Origin: Stygiolobus caldivivus
GTDB lineage: Archaea; Thermoproteota; Thermoprotei_A; Sulfolobales; Sulfolobaceae
Length of the DNA: 64,000 bases
Assembly (NCBI RefSeq): GCF_019704315.1
Contig: NZ_AP024597.1
Span: 1,798,001-1,862,000, forward strand
Direction of reading: 5' to 3'
In this document: in pieces, positions 1-8,527 of the stretch
Layout of the letters: every line of letters starts with the position of its first letter
How positions within the stretch are numbered: position 1 is the stretch's first letter
Notes under the pieces: model-generated
What the model was told of the DNA's origin: nothing
Databases searched by the model: none
The model's input: only the letters and a program-made list of their open reading frames with translations
Made by a program: the position numbers and the translations under genes

Positions 1-530
1 AAACTGAGAGTAGGGTCTATATTTAACGCTAAGTCATATCTGTACACAAAGAGGAACATAAAAGGTAAAATTATAAAATATGCGAACGCAGAACCAGCTG
101 CGAAAAGGAGAACAGCAGGAATTATTGTTTTTCTGACAAATTTCTTCTCATGTTCATATAAACCTGGTGCAACAAAAGCCCAAAATTCTCTAGCTATAAA
201 AGGAGATGCTGAAAATATTGCTAAGTATGCTGCTACGGATAACCCAGAAAATATTGGGTCTAGGGTGTTAATTGTTATAGGCTTAAGACCGGGAGGTATT
301 TCTCTATCTATAAAATCCCTTACAAACAGCACAGCGATACTGTGGTATAAAGAAGGATAAGGGATTGGAACCCGATAAGGACCCAACTGGATAAAGGTTA
401 TCCCAAAAGTGAAATAAAGAATGAAGAAAAAAGCCAAAATCATTATAACCCTCTTTAGTCTGGTCAGTAATTCCCTAATGTGGTCGAGTAAAGGCAGTTC
501 TTTATCTTGGGTTTCCTTCTGGTAACTCAT
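1..530 (-). CDS. tatC: Sec-independent translocase TatC (truncated by window edge)
   Basis: Multi-spanning core subunit of the twin-arginine translocase, which exports folded proteins across the cytoplasmic membrane. Translating the minus strand from the ATG at 530 gives an N-terminal cytosolic segment with the TatC-type stretch LLDHIRELLTRL, hydrophobic segments, and the family signature FWAFVAPGLYEHEKK. The reading frame runs off the left edge, so the C-terminus is missing. Its ATG overlaps the stop of the preceding gene (ATGA), which implies translational coupling in a tatA / tatA-B-like / tatC operon. Family assignment is firm. Confidence 0.93.
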   Translation of the reverse strand, partial: MSYQKETQDKELPLLDHIRELLTRLKRVIMILAFFFILYFTFGITFIQLGPYRVPIPYPSLYHSIAVLFVRDFIDREIPPGLKPITINTLDPIFSGLSVAAYLAIFSASPFIAREFWAFVAPGLYEHEKKFVRKTIIPAVLLFAAGSAFAYFIILPFMFLFVYRYDLALNIDPTLS

Positions 531-880
531 TTACTGACGCCACCTTGCTTCTTTAACCTTTCAATCTCATCCTCTAGCTCCTTTATTCTTTCTTCTAATA
601 TTTTCACCCTTATGTCGTCAGCTGCCTGGTTTAAGGTCGTTGATGTTTCTCTGAAAGCCCTAGAAGTAACATCATTAGTCTCCCTCACAATTTCATTAGT
701 TGAACTTGATACGTCCTCTAGCTCCCTCCTTAATTCGTTCATTAACTCACTTTGCTTCTTTTTCAGCTGGTTATATCCCCTAATGGCTGATTTTATAGTA
801 GATAGGGAGTTTTTATCCCCAGAGAATAGTAAAAGCCCAAGTAAAACTATAACTAAAAAATCGTCTATTGAATTTATCAT
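527..880 (-). CDS. TatA/TatB-like membrane-anchored coiled-coil protein
   Basis: Small protein with a single N-terminal hydrophobic helix (about residues 6-20, ending FSGD), an amphipathic stretch, and a long charged C-terminal coiled coil (IKELEDEIERLKK). This is the TatA/TatB architecture, and it sits between tatA and tatC, overlapping the tatC start by 4 bp. The classic FG hinge is replaced by SGD, so it is a divergent second TatA/B-type subunit. I place the start at the ATG at 880 because AGGTGG lies just upstream; a GTG at 889 is the alternative. A TatB-like role in substrate recognition is inferred from context only. Confidence 0.75.
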   Translation of the reverse strand: MINSIDDFLVIVLLGLLLFSGDKNSLSTIKSAIRGYNQLKKKQSELMNELRRELEDVSSSTNEIVRETNDVTSRAFRETSTTLNQAADDIRVKILEERIKELEDEIERLKKQGGVSK

Positions 881-899
881 TTCCCCCACCTAATGGGGT

Positions 900-1187
900 T
901 TAGCTGTTTTGTTGCTTCTGCTCCTTTTTTAAATCTTCTAACTGTTTTTGTAACTCATCAATTTTCTTCTGAAGGTCTGCCTCTTTAGAAGATTGATTAG
1001 GTTGTATGTTTTGGTTCTGAGCTTGTTGCATTTGCATAAGCTCCATTTCTGCTTCCATTTTTCCCTTCTTGAACTCGCCTGTAGCTCGGCCTAACGACCT
1101 AAATATCTCAGGAATTTTAGTAGCTCCGAAGAACAGTATTATAGCAACCACAATCAGTATTATTATGTCATTAGGAACTGGCCCCAT
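900..1187 (-). CDS. tatA: Sec-independent translocase TatA
   Basis: Pore-forming subunit of the twin-arginine translocase. It has one N-terminal transmembrane helix (about residues 7-21), the FG hinge in ILFFGATKIPEIFRSLGRA, an amphipathic helix, and a Gln/Glu/Lys-rich C-terminal coiled coil (about 60-95). The length of 95 residues is normal for TatA. GTGAT precedes the ATG as a Shine-Dalgarno-like element. It is first in the minus-strand tat operon; the TatB-like gene starts about 20 bp after its stop. Identification is strong from hinge and topology. Confidence 0.93.
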   Translation of the reverse strand: MGPVPNDIIILIVVAIILFFGATKIPEIFRSLGRATGEFKKGKMEAEMELMQMQQAQNQNIQPNQSSKEADLQKKIDELQKQLEDLKKEQKQQNS

Positions 1188-2011
1188 ATTTTATCACATT
1201 TAATAGTTGTCGGCCATACTAATAAACTTTCACTTCATTAATATGTTACTTATATTAATCTATTTATTCACCAAACGAGAATTATCTCTGGGTAGAGTAA
1301 GTATATAAAAGAGGATTTTATTTTAGTCATATACTCATGAATAATTGAGAAATTATTACATGATATTCAAGTAGTGAATCGTTCCCGAGGTAATTTAGGT
1401 ATCTTTTACGATTTCCGTCTATCTAAGTATGGTTTTAGATTATAACTTAATTAAATGTACAGACATAACAATAATTATTAAATAATTAATACATGATATC
1501 GTATAAAAGCGTATTATAAAGAGGTTATAATTTAGGCTATCCACAATGATTCTACGTGTACTATATATTTATGCATTGAATTATACTAATTTTATGGATA
1601 AAATTACAATTTGCAGAGGAACAGTAAAAGGCCCTTGTGTGATTTAAGCACTTCTTATATTCACATTTATCAAATTTCAATAATAGAAAAAGATTTTGTC
1701 CATTATATTTCTAATATTAAACTATACTCCCAATATGTAAAGGACAACAATATCCCTATTATAGTGTAGTTAGACCCCCAGCATATAAAGACATAGACCT
1801 TGACTTCGAAGGTATAACTAAGTATAAAATGGTCGTATCCCTATAAGTTTAAATTTTTATATCAGTATTATAAATTAATTTGTTCTAAAATTAAATGTTC
1901 CAATATATTTATTATGGGCTAAGAATTCTACTTACATTTAAACCCATTTTTTTACGCTTAATCGATTTGACCTAAAATATTCCCCTCTAGATCAAGAGTA
2001 AAACTTTTAAA
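1188..2011. other. Long AT-rich intergenic region with possible gene remnant
   Basis: About 820 bp between divergent tatA and the ABC operon. I see no intact gene. At about 1588-1755 on the plus strand there is an open stretch of roughly 54 codons without a start, containing the readable peptide FVHYISNIKLYSQYVKDNN; at about 1740-1846 a second frame is open and reads VVRPPAYKDIDLDFEG before a stop. Together they look like a frameshifted remnant of a longer gene, but I cannot name the family. Several TATA-like runs occur, including one near 1300 and one at 1973-1980. Confidence 0.45.
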
Positions 2012-2830
2012 TTGTTAAAAGACCTTTGCCTTAGGTGGTCAGATGGAAGAATATTAGAGACAATAGACTTAGGTTATGCCTATGTTGAGGATAACTTTGT
2101 AATAAGACATGTCAATATGGAAATGTATGACCATGAACTAGTAGCTATTGTAGGGCCATCAGGGATAGGAAAGTCTACTCTACTGAGAATTCTTGGAGGA
2201 TTTGTACCACCTAAAGAAGGAGAAGTCAGACTTATGGGTAAAAAAGTGCTTCAGCCTTCTCCCAAAATAGCGTTAATCCACCAATCAATAGCAACTTTCC
2301 CTTGGATGAGCGCACTAGATAATGTAAGGCTAGGGTTAAAATATAGAAAGCTTCCTAAAGATGAGGAAATAAGAATCGCAAAAAAGATGCTCGATTTAGT
2401 AGGCCTCTCCGGGTTTGAAAACTTCTATCCCAAACAAATGAGCGGAGGAATGAGGCAAAGGATCGCAATAGCGAGAGCACTAGCAGCAGACCCTGTTGTC
2501 CTTCTTATGGACGAGCCTTTCTCACACCTAGATGAACTAACAGCTGAGGGGCTTAGGCAGGAAGTCTATCAGATGTTATTCAGTGATGAGTCACCTTTAA
2601 AAACAGTAGTCCTTGTGTCCCATAACTTGTTCGAAGTCGTGGAGTTAGCTGATAGAGTTTATGTATTAAACGGTATCCCGGCTACAGTCGTAGGTAATAT
2701 AAAAATTGAACTACCAAGGCCTAGAGACCAACATGATCCTAAGTTCCAGGAATATGTAGATACACTTTACAAGTTACTAAGCCCTGCTCTAAAGAAGAAA
2801 ATTACGGACGGAAAAGGTGAAACTATATGA
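2012..2830 (+). CDS. ABC transporter ATP-binding protein (nitrate/sulfonate/taurine-type)
   Basis: ATPase of a two-gene ABC importer. Visible motifs are Walker A GPSGIGKST (residues 48-56), the Q-loop Gln near 91, signature MSGGMRQR (143-150), Walker B VVLLMDEPF (162-170) and the H-loop His in VSHN. Helical-domain length matches the anion/organosulfur importer ATPases. The start is uncertain: TTG at 2012 is the only usual start codon after an upstream in-frame TAG at 1988, but a TATA-like TTTTAAA lies only a few bases before it. The gene overlaps the permease by ATGA and no substrate-binding protein gene is visible. The substrate is unknown. Confidence 0.88.
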   Translation: MLKDLCLRWSDGRILETIDLGYAYVEDNFVIRHVNMEMYDHELVAIVGPSGIGKSTLLRILGGFVPPKEGEVRLMGKKVLQPSPKIALIHQSIATFPWMSALDNVRLGLKYRKLPKDEEIRIAKKMLDLVGLSGFENFYPKQMSGGMRQRIAIARALAADPVVLLMDEPFSHLDELTAEGLRQEVYQMLFSDESPLKTVVLVSHNLFEVVELADRVYVLNGIPATVVGNIKIELPRPRDQHDPKFQEYVDTLYKLLSPALKKKITDGKGETI

Positions 2831-4464
2831 ACGAGCTTATTTCATTATTCCCTACCCTTGTTTTAGCTTCTTTAGCATCTATAGGTAGAGTCTGGCTAAC
2901 GATATTGGCTTCTATTATAAGTGGATGGTTTCTTGCTTGGGCTTCAATCAAGAGCAAAGTTTTTGAGAATACTTACATTAGCCTGAGCGAAGTTTTTGAA
3001 TCCGTCCCAGTTTTCAGTTTTCTCCCCATAGTATTCATCTTCTTTGTCTATGATATTGGAGGAAGTCTGGGTATAGAACTAGCAGTACTATTTCTAGTAT
3101 TTACTGCAACAGTGTGGAATATTTGGATGGGAATATATCAGGCTTTCAAGACCGTCCCGCACGACCTTGTGGAAGTAAGTGAAAATTATAAGTTCGGGTT
3201 TTGGGGTAAGATGTTAAAGCTTTACGTACCCTATTCTATTCCACGGATATCTTCCGAGTTAATGTCAAGTTTTTCAGACGGACTATTTTACATAACTGTG
3301 AGTGAAGTCTTCAGTGTAGGGACAAAAAACTTTGAAGTATTTGGCATAGGGTCTGTAATAGCTAACCTAACACAAGAAGGTAACTATCTGGGCGCACTTG
3401 AAGGGCTTGCAATATTAGGGGTCTTCGTAGCAATAATTACATATCTACTTAGAGAATTTGCAAAATACAGTGTATCAAAATATGGTCTAGACACTGAGAT
3501 GCGGGTTAGTAAAAAAGGGAGACTAAATATAAGGGGCTCATTAAGGTTAACTAATAGTCTACCTACATTTACAAAAATCGCAAGAGTATTTCCTACAGTA
3601 GATAAGCTTAGAAGGTATTCATATGAGGACTATTATGAAGAACCCCATAAGAGAGACCGTTTATGGAAAATTATAGGAGTCTCTGTAGGTATATTATTAC
3701 TGGGACTAATCATATATGGTGCTATTGGCATTATCCTATCAGTCTCTGTTACTGAATGGCACCATTTAATAGCGTCAATACCAGAGGATCTGATAGCAAT
3801 AGGAGTCGACTATATTAGGGTAGGTATAATAACCGGTGTTTCCTTTTTACTCGCCGTATTCCTAGGCTATTATTTAGCCACTCATGAAAAGGTGGAGAAA
3901 GTTGCAATACCGGTGATTCAGGCTTTTGCAGCGTTCCCTGCTCCAGCGTATTTCCCCTTACTCTTTCTAGCTACAATAGGGATTTTCCGTGCTATATTTG
4001 GGCCATTTACTAATGAATTCTATGTGCTACTTATAGGGTTTATATCTACATTCTATTATGTGTTCTATAGTTTCTGGTTAGGTGTTAAGAACATGCCTAC
4101 TCAATACTGGGAGATCATGAAAAACTACCAACTAAGTTTCTTGGATAAAATGAGGAAGATAATAATACCCGCTACACTACCCTATATAGTTACGGGTCTC
4201 TCAAGCACAATAAATAGCGCGTGGGGAGGTCTAGCAATAGCGGAATATTGGCCTGACATAGTCAACGGGTATAACCTATATGTTAGAACCGGAATGATGA
4301 AGGACATAGTCTACTATACCAATGTGGGAGATATTGCAGATGCGGCCTGGTTATCTTTCCTATTCGGGATTATAGTAGTCATATATTCTATCCTGTTTAC
4401 GAGAAAACTAATGGACTTATCTAGGCAGAAATATATTGCTGAAGAGGGAATATACCTAGCTTAA
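2827..4464 (+). CDS. ABC transporter permease, duplicated (two permease domains in one chain)
   Basis: A 545-residue membrane protein made of two BPD-type permease domains, about residues 1-215 and 285-545, joined by a basic cytosolic linker (about 220-275). Each half carries an EAA-like cytoplasmic loop that contacts the ATPase: SENYKFGFWGKMLKLYVPYS in the first and MKNYQLSFLDKMRKIIIPAT in the second. This matches the archaeal 'duplicated permease component' type of anion transporter (family knowledge). One chain can form the whole membrane channel, pairing with two copies of the upstream ATPase. It is translationally coupled to the ATPase. No binding protein is seen, and the substrate cannot be told. 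Confidence 0.87.
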   Translation: MNELISLFPTLVLASLASIGRVWLTILASIISGWFLAWASIKSKVFENTYISLSEVFESVPVFSFLPIVFIFFVYDIGGSLGIELAVLFLVFTATVWNIWMGIYQAFKTVPHDLVEVSENYKFGFWGKMLKLYVPYSIPRISSELMSSFSDGLFYITVSEVFSVGTKNFEVFGIGSVIANLTQEGNYLGALEGLAILGVFVAIITYLLREFAKYSVSKYGLDTEMRVSKKGRLNIRGSLRLTNSLPTFTKIARVFPTVDKLRRYSYEDYYEEPHKRDRLWKIIGVSVGILLLGLIIYGAIGIILSVSVTEWHHLIASIPEDLIAIGVDYIRVGIITGVSFLLAVFLGYYLATHEKVEKVAIPVIQAFAAFPAPAYFPLLFLATIGIFRAIFGPFTNEFYVLLIGFISTFYYVFYSFWLGVKNMPTQYWEIMKNYQLSFLDKMRKIIIPATLPYIVTGLSSTINSAWGGLAIAEYWPDIVNGYNLYVRTGMMKDIVYYTNVGDIADAAWLSFLFGIIVVIYSILFTRKLMDLSRQKYIAEEGIYLA

Positions 4465-4550
4465 AACGATTTTTCTACGTCTCCTTACTTGCTTTTCCTA
4501 ATTTTTAGGCTAGACTTAAGAATTTATTATCTTGGATTGGTATTTTGTCT

Positions 4551-4604
4551 CTGATGATGTGGAATCCGGGAACTGAACATGATGACAAAGCGCGAGCACT
4601 GAAC
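4551..4604 (+). ncRNA. C/D box sRNA (2'-O-methylation guide)
   Basis: A full C-D'-C'-D series fits the archaeal C/D sRNA layout: C box TGATGA at 4552-4557, guide of about 15 nt (4558-4572), D' box CTGA at 4573-4576, C' box ATGATGA at 4579-4585 (perfect RUGAUGA), second guide of 13 nt (4586-4598), and D box CTGA at 4599-4602. A TATA-like TTTATTA at 4523-4529 lies about 26 bp before the C box, and a T-rich run (4605-4613) follows. It sits free in the gap before accC. Targets were not determined; the guides are GC-rich, as expected for rRNA or tRNA targets. Confidence 0.75.
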
Positions 4605-4644
4605 TTTCTTTTTTAAATTTACACGAAACAATTTGTAAAGTTAA

Positions 4645-4658
4645 AACCTTTTAAACCC
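4645..4658 (+). promoter_or_regulatory. TATA-box promoter of the acc operon
   Basis: CCTTTTAAA at about 4648-4655 has the crenarchaeal TATA form and lies about 30 bp upstream of the accC ATG at 4685, predicting a transcript with a leader of only a few bases. No Shine-Dalgarno element is visible in front of accC, which agrees with leaderless or near-leaderless translation. Confidence 0.55.
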
Positions 4659-4684
4659 CTAAAACAATAATAGTATGACTTAGA

Positions 4685-6220
4685 ATGCCACCATTTAATA
4701 AAGTTCTCGTAGCAAATAGGGGAGAAATTGCTGTAAGAGTAATGAAGGCAATTAAAGAGATGGGGATGAAGGCAGTAGCCGTGTATTCAGAAGCCGATAA
4801 ATATGCTTTACACGTTAAATATGCTGATGAAGCCTATTACATAGGACCCGCACCTTCCCTACAGAGTTATTTGAATATCCAAGCCATAATAGACGCAGCT
4901 GAAAAAGCTCATGCTGACGCAGTACATCCGGGTTACGGCTTCCTCTCAGAGAACGCAGATTTTGCAGAAGCTGTTGTCAAAGCTGGAATGACATGGATCG
5001 GCCCCTCAGTAGAGGCTATGAGGTCAATAAAAAGCAAGTTAGACGGAAAAAGGATAGCAAAAATGGCAGGCGTACCCATATCCCCTGGGTCTGATGGACC
5101 ACTTGAGAGCCTAGACGAAGCTTTGAAGCTTGCTGAGAAAATAGGATACCCTATAATGGTAAAAGCCGCGTTTGGAGGAGGAGGTACTGGAATAACCAGA
5201 GTTGACACTCCAGAACAGTTGCAGGAAGTCTGGGAGAGGAATAAAAGGTTAGCGTACCAAGCTTTCGGTAAAGCAGACCTTTACATAGAAAAAGCTGCTG
5301 TTAACCCCAGACATATAGAGTTCCAGTTAATTGGGGACAGACACGGAAATTACGTAGTAGCATGGGAAAGAGAATGTACTATACAAAGGAGAAACCAGAA
5401 GCTAATTGAGGAGGCCCCTTCACCTGCTTTGAAGATGGAAGACAGAGAAAAGATGTTTGAACCTATAATTAAGTTCGGTCAAATTATAAAGTACCACACA
5501 CTGGGAACCTTCGAGACGGTCTTCTCAGACGTAACTAGGGACTTCTACTTCCTAGAGCTAAATAAAAGGCTCCAAGTAGAGCACCCAGTAACAGAACTGA
5601 TCTTCAGAATTGACCTAGTTAAATTACAGATAAACCTTGCTGTAGACGGATATTTGCCGTTTACCCAAGAGGAGTTAAATAAGAGGTATAGGGGACACGC
5701 TATAGAATACAGAATAACTGCGGAAGACCCCATAAACGACTTCACCGGTAGCTCTGGTTATATTACCTATTATAAGGAGCCGACAGGACCTGGCGTAAGA
5801 GTAGATAGCGGTATAATAGAAGGTAGCTACGTCCCACCATATTATGACTCTCTAGTGTCTAAACTAATTGTATACGGCGAGAGTAGAGAATATGCAATAC
5901 AAGCAGGTAATAGGGCACTGAATGACTACAAGATAGGTGGGATTAAGACTGTTATTGAACTGTATAAGTGGATAAACAGAGATGAGGACTTCATAAAAGG
6001 AAAGTTCACTACCGCGTACATTTCAGAGAAGAGGGACCAATTCGTTAAATACCTAAAGGCTAAAGAAGACATGAAAGCTGCGTTAGCGGCTGCAATTTAT
6101 GAAAGGGGTTATATGAAGAAGGCTGCACAAGCTGCACAGCAGCAAGCACCAACCAGGAAGAGTTCAGGTTGGAAAACCTATGGTGTTATGGCCCAGTCCT
6201 CTTATAGGGTGATGTGGTAA
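4685..6220 (+). CDS. accC: Acetyl-CoA/propionyl-CoA carboxylase, biotin carboxylase subunit
   Basis: ATP-dependent carboxylation of biotin on AccB, the first half-reaction of acetyl-CoA/propionyl-CoA carboxylase. In Sulfolobales this bifunctional enzyme supplies malonyl-CoA and methylmalonyl-CoA to the 3-hydroxypropionate/4-hydroxybutyrate cycle (established for the order). The N-terminus begins KVLVANRGEIAVRV; the ATP-grasp glycine loop KAAFGGGGTGITRV is near 160-173, and ELNKRLQVEHPVTE near 290 carries the catalytic region. An Ala/Gln-rich tail (about 465-500) precedes the end. Length 511 aa is normal. Its TAA shares a base with the accB ATG (TAATG), so the two are coupled. Confidence 0.95.
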   Translation: MPPFNKVLVANRGEIAVRVMKAIKEMGMKAVAVYSEADKYALHVKYADEAYYIGPAPSLQSYLNIQAIIDAAEKAHADAVHPGYGFLSENADFAEAVVKAGMTWIGPSVEAMRSIKSKLDGKRIAKMAGVPISPGSDGPLESLDEALKLAEKIGYPIMVKAAFGGGGTGITRVDTPEQLQEVWERNKRLAYQAFGKADLYIEKAAVNPRHIEFQLIGDRHGNYVVAWERECTIQRRNQKLIEEAPSPALKMEDREKMFEPIIKFGQIIKYHTLGTFETVFSDVTRDFYFLELNKRLQVEHPVTELIFRIDLVKLQINLAVDGYLPFTQEELNKRYRGHAIEYRITAEDPINDFTGSSGYITYYKEPTGPGVRVDSGIIEGSYVPPYYDSLVSKLIVYGESREYAIQAGNRALNDYKIGGIKTVIELYKWINRDEDFIKGKFTTAYISEKRDQFVKYLKAKEDMKAALAAAIYERGYMKKAAQAAQQQAPTRKSSGWKTYGVMAQSSYRVMW

Positions 6221-6723
6221 TGAAAATCCTCAGGGTCTTTTCGGATTTAGGCGACGTTACCACAATGACTTATGACCAGCAAGGTAATAAGGACAAAATA
6301 AAGACAGAACTGGGAGAATACGAGATAGAATATGTAGGGCAAGGTTGGAGAGAAGGAGAATTATTGTTCAAGATTAACGGAGAGGTTCACAGGGTCTACT
6401 TCGATAAAGGGTTTATTATAATAGATGATGAGACGTTCTTCAAGGTAGATAGGGTCTCGGAGAGCGCAGTAGAAGAAGGAAAGTCGTTAGAGGAACTAAT
6501 AAGAGGAAAGGAGGGAGAAGTCTTATCACCAATGCAAGGCAGGATTGTCCAAGTAAGAGTAAAGGAGGGAGACGTAGTAAACAAGGGGCAGCCCTTACTG
6601 TCAATTGAGGCAATGAAGAGCGAGACCGTGATCTCGGCTCCCGTTTCGGGGACAGTCCAAAAGATAATGGTAAAAGCTGGACAAGGTGTAAAGAAAGGAG
6701 ATTTATTATTAATAATTAAGTAA
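6220..6723 (+). CDS. accB: Biotin carboxyl carrier protein subunit
   Basis: Carries the biotin that moves CO2 from AccC to the carboxyltransferase. The C-terminal biotinyl domain (about residues 95-167) contains EAMKSE with the biotinylated lysine at about 133, and the surrounding hairpin PMQGRIVQV...APVSGTVQKI is typical. I choose the ATG at 6220 overlapping the accC stop; a GTG at 6214 would add two residues. It lies between accC and the carboxyltransferase gene, the usual archaeal arrangement. Confidence 0.94.
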   Translation: MKILRVFSDLGDVTTMTYDQQGNKDKIKTELGEYEIEYVGQGWREGELLFKINGEVHRVYFDKGFIIIDDETFFKVDRVSESAVEEGKSLEELIRGKEGEVLSPMQGRIVQVRVKEGDVVNKGQPLLSIEAMKSETVISAPVSGTVQKIMVKAGQGVKKGDLLLIIK

Positions 6724-6748
6724 TTAGATTTTTTGAAATGTTTAAAAT

Positions 6749-6796
6749 GTATAAAAGTTTAAAACTCCGTGTGTAAAGATAAACGCGTATAGGTGA
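6749..6796 (+). promoter_or_regulatory. Separate TATA promoter and Shine-Dalgarno site for pccB
   Basis: TATAAAAGT at about 6750-6758 lies about 50 bp upstream of the pccB ATG at 6805, so the predicted transcript has a leader of about 25 nt. Unlike many genes here, that leader holds a good ribosome site, AGGTGA at 6791-6796, eight bases before the ATG. The carboxyltransferase can therefore be transcribed independently of accCB. Confidence 0.5.
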
Positions 6797-6804
6797 ATAA
6801 CTAA

Positions 6805-8373
6805 ATGTCGTCCGAAAAATCCGCATATGAAAAATTATTAGATGAGTTAAAGCAAAGGAAGGAAAAAGCGTACAAAGGTGGAGGAGAAGAAAGAATAAAA
6901 ACCCAACACTCTAAAGGTAAGCTAACCGCCAGGGAGAGGCTTGCACTATTATTTGACGAGGGAACGTTTAACGAGGTAATGACATTTGCGACTACTAGGG
7001 CAACTGAGTTTGGCCTAGATAAGGAGAGATATTATGGTGATGGTGTAGTAACCGGGTGGGGGAAAGTCGATGGCAGGACAGTCTTTGCCTACTCACAAGA
7101 CTTCACGGAAATAGGAGGGACTTTGGGGGAAACCCACGCGGCTAAAATAGGAAAGGTTTACGAACTAGCACTTAAGGTAGGAGCACCGGTAGTGGGGATT
7201 AATGATTCAGGAGGTGCCAGGATCCAAGAAGGAGCTATGGCTCTAGAAGGCTATGGCCTTGTCTTTAAAAATAACGTGATGGCCTCTGGTGTAATACCGC
7301 AAATAACCATAATGGCAGGCCCTGCTGCTGGAGGAGCAGTGTATTCACCAGCACTCACTGACTTCATTATCATGATTAAAGGTGACGCCTACTACATGTT
7401 CGTGACAGGCCCAGAAATTACTAAAGTAGTATTAGGTGAAGAGGTTACTTTCCAAGATTTAGGAGGGGCAGCGGTTCACGCTACAAAGTCTGGTGTGGTC
7501 CACTTTATGGTCGATAGCGAACAGGAGGCAATAAACACAGCAAAGAGGTTACTGTCCTACTTACCTTCAAATAACATGGAAGAACCACCCTACATGGATA
7601 CCGGTGACCCAATTGACAGGGACGTAAGTGGAGTAGACCAGATAATGCCTGATGACCCAGCTAAACCATATAATATGAAGGAGATAATTACAAGGATCGT
7701 TGACAATGGTGAATTCCTTGAAGTTCATAAACACTGGGCAAGGAACATAATAGTCGGGTTTGCAAGAATTGGTGGAAATGTAGTAGGGATAGTTGCGAAT
7801 AACCCAGAGGAGTTCGGCGGGTCAATTGATATAGACGCAGCTGATAAAGCTGCGAGGTTCATAAGGTTCTGCGACGCGTTTAATATACCGTTGATAAGTT
7901 TAGTCGATACACCAGGTTATGTCCCTGGGACTGACCAAGAATATAAAGGGATAATTAGACACGGGGCTAAAATGCTGTACGCATTTGCTGAAGCGACTGT
8001 ACCTAAAATTACGATGATCGTAAGAAAGTCGTACGGGGGTGCTCATATCGCAATGAGCATTAAGAGTTTAGGTGCTGACCTGGTTTACGCATGGCCTACA
8101 GCAGAGATCGCTGTAACCGGACCTGAGGGAGCAGTAAGGATACTGTACAGAAGGGAAATCCAGCAAGCAAGTAACCCGGAGGACTTCATAAAGCAAAAGA
8201 TAGCTGAATATAGGAAACTGTTTGCAAACCCGTATTGGGCAGCTGAGAAAGGACTAGTAGATGACGTTATTGAACCTAAGGACACCAGGAGGGTGATAGC
8301 AGCAGCTCTAGAAATGTTAAGAAATAAGAGAGAATATAGGTATCCTAAGAAGCACGGGAATATTCCACTATAA
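6805..8373 (+). CDS. pccB: Acetyl-CoA/propionyl-CoA carboxylase, carboxyltransferase subunit
   Basis: Transfers CO2 from carboxybiotin to acetyl- or propionyl-CoA. The 522-residue chain has both crotonase-like halves fused, as in PccB. Seen directly: the N-terminal GKLTARERLALLFDEGTFNE, the oxyanion-hole glycines NDSGGARIQEG and AGPAAGGAVYSPALTDF, and the C-terminal half with SLVDTPGYVPGTDQE and RKSYGGAHIAM. It completes the accC-accB-pccB set for CO2 fixation. Its last 29 bp overlap a small convergent ORF on the minus strand. Confidence 0.95.
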   Translation: MSSEKSAYEKLLDELKQRKEKAYKGGGEERIKTQHSKGKLTARERLALLFDEGTFNEVMTFATTRATEFGLDKERYYGDGVVTGWGKVDGRTVFAYSQDFTEIGGTLGETHAAKIGKVYELALKVGAPVVGINDSGGARIQEGAMALEGYGLVFKNNVMASGVIPQITIMAGPAAGGAVYSPALTDFIIMIKGDAYYMFVTGPEITKVVLGEEVTFQDLGGAAVHATKSGVVHFMVDSEQEAINTAKRLLSYLPSNNMEEPPYMDTGDPIDRDVSGVDQIMPDDPAKPYNMKEIITRIVDNGEFLEVHKHWARNIIVGFARIGGNVVGIVANNPEEFGGSIDIDAADKAARFIRFCDAFNIPLISLVDTPGYVPGTDQEYKGIIRHGAKMLYAFAEATVPKITMIVRKSYGGAHIAMSIKSLGADLVYAWPTAEIAVTGPEGAVRILYRREIQQASNPEDFIKQKIAEYRKLFANPYWAAEKGLVDDVIEPKDTRRVIAAALEMLRNKREYRYPKKHGNIPL

Positions 8374-8527
8374 GAGAACATAAGTTATCGTTTATTTTCT
8401 CTATTTTTCCCTTTCTGCCTAACGCCTCCACGAGTAATAGAAATTTTCTTATGGTCTCACAATCGCCTTCAAACTCATTTTCTCCCGATAAAAATCTAAG
8501 TAATAGCTCTTGCAGCCTCTCTGACAA
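8345..8527 (-). CDS. Small unknown protein downstream of Hel308
   Basis: A 60-residue ORF, acidic at first and then basic, beginning [20 protein letters not shown] and looking helical. It starts inside the last codons of hel308 (32-bp overlap, different frame) and ends inside the 3' end of convergent pccB (29-bp overlap). Heptad-like leucines and the operon-type overlap suggest a real coupled gene, but I do not recognise a family, and the double overlap makes a chance ORF possible. Confidence 0.45.
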   Translation of the reverse strand: MSERLQELLLRFLSGENEFEGDCETIRKFLLLVEALGRKGKIEKINDNLCSLIVEYSRAS

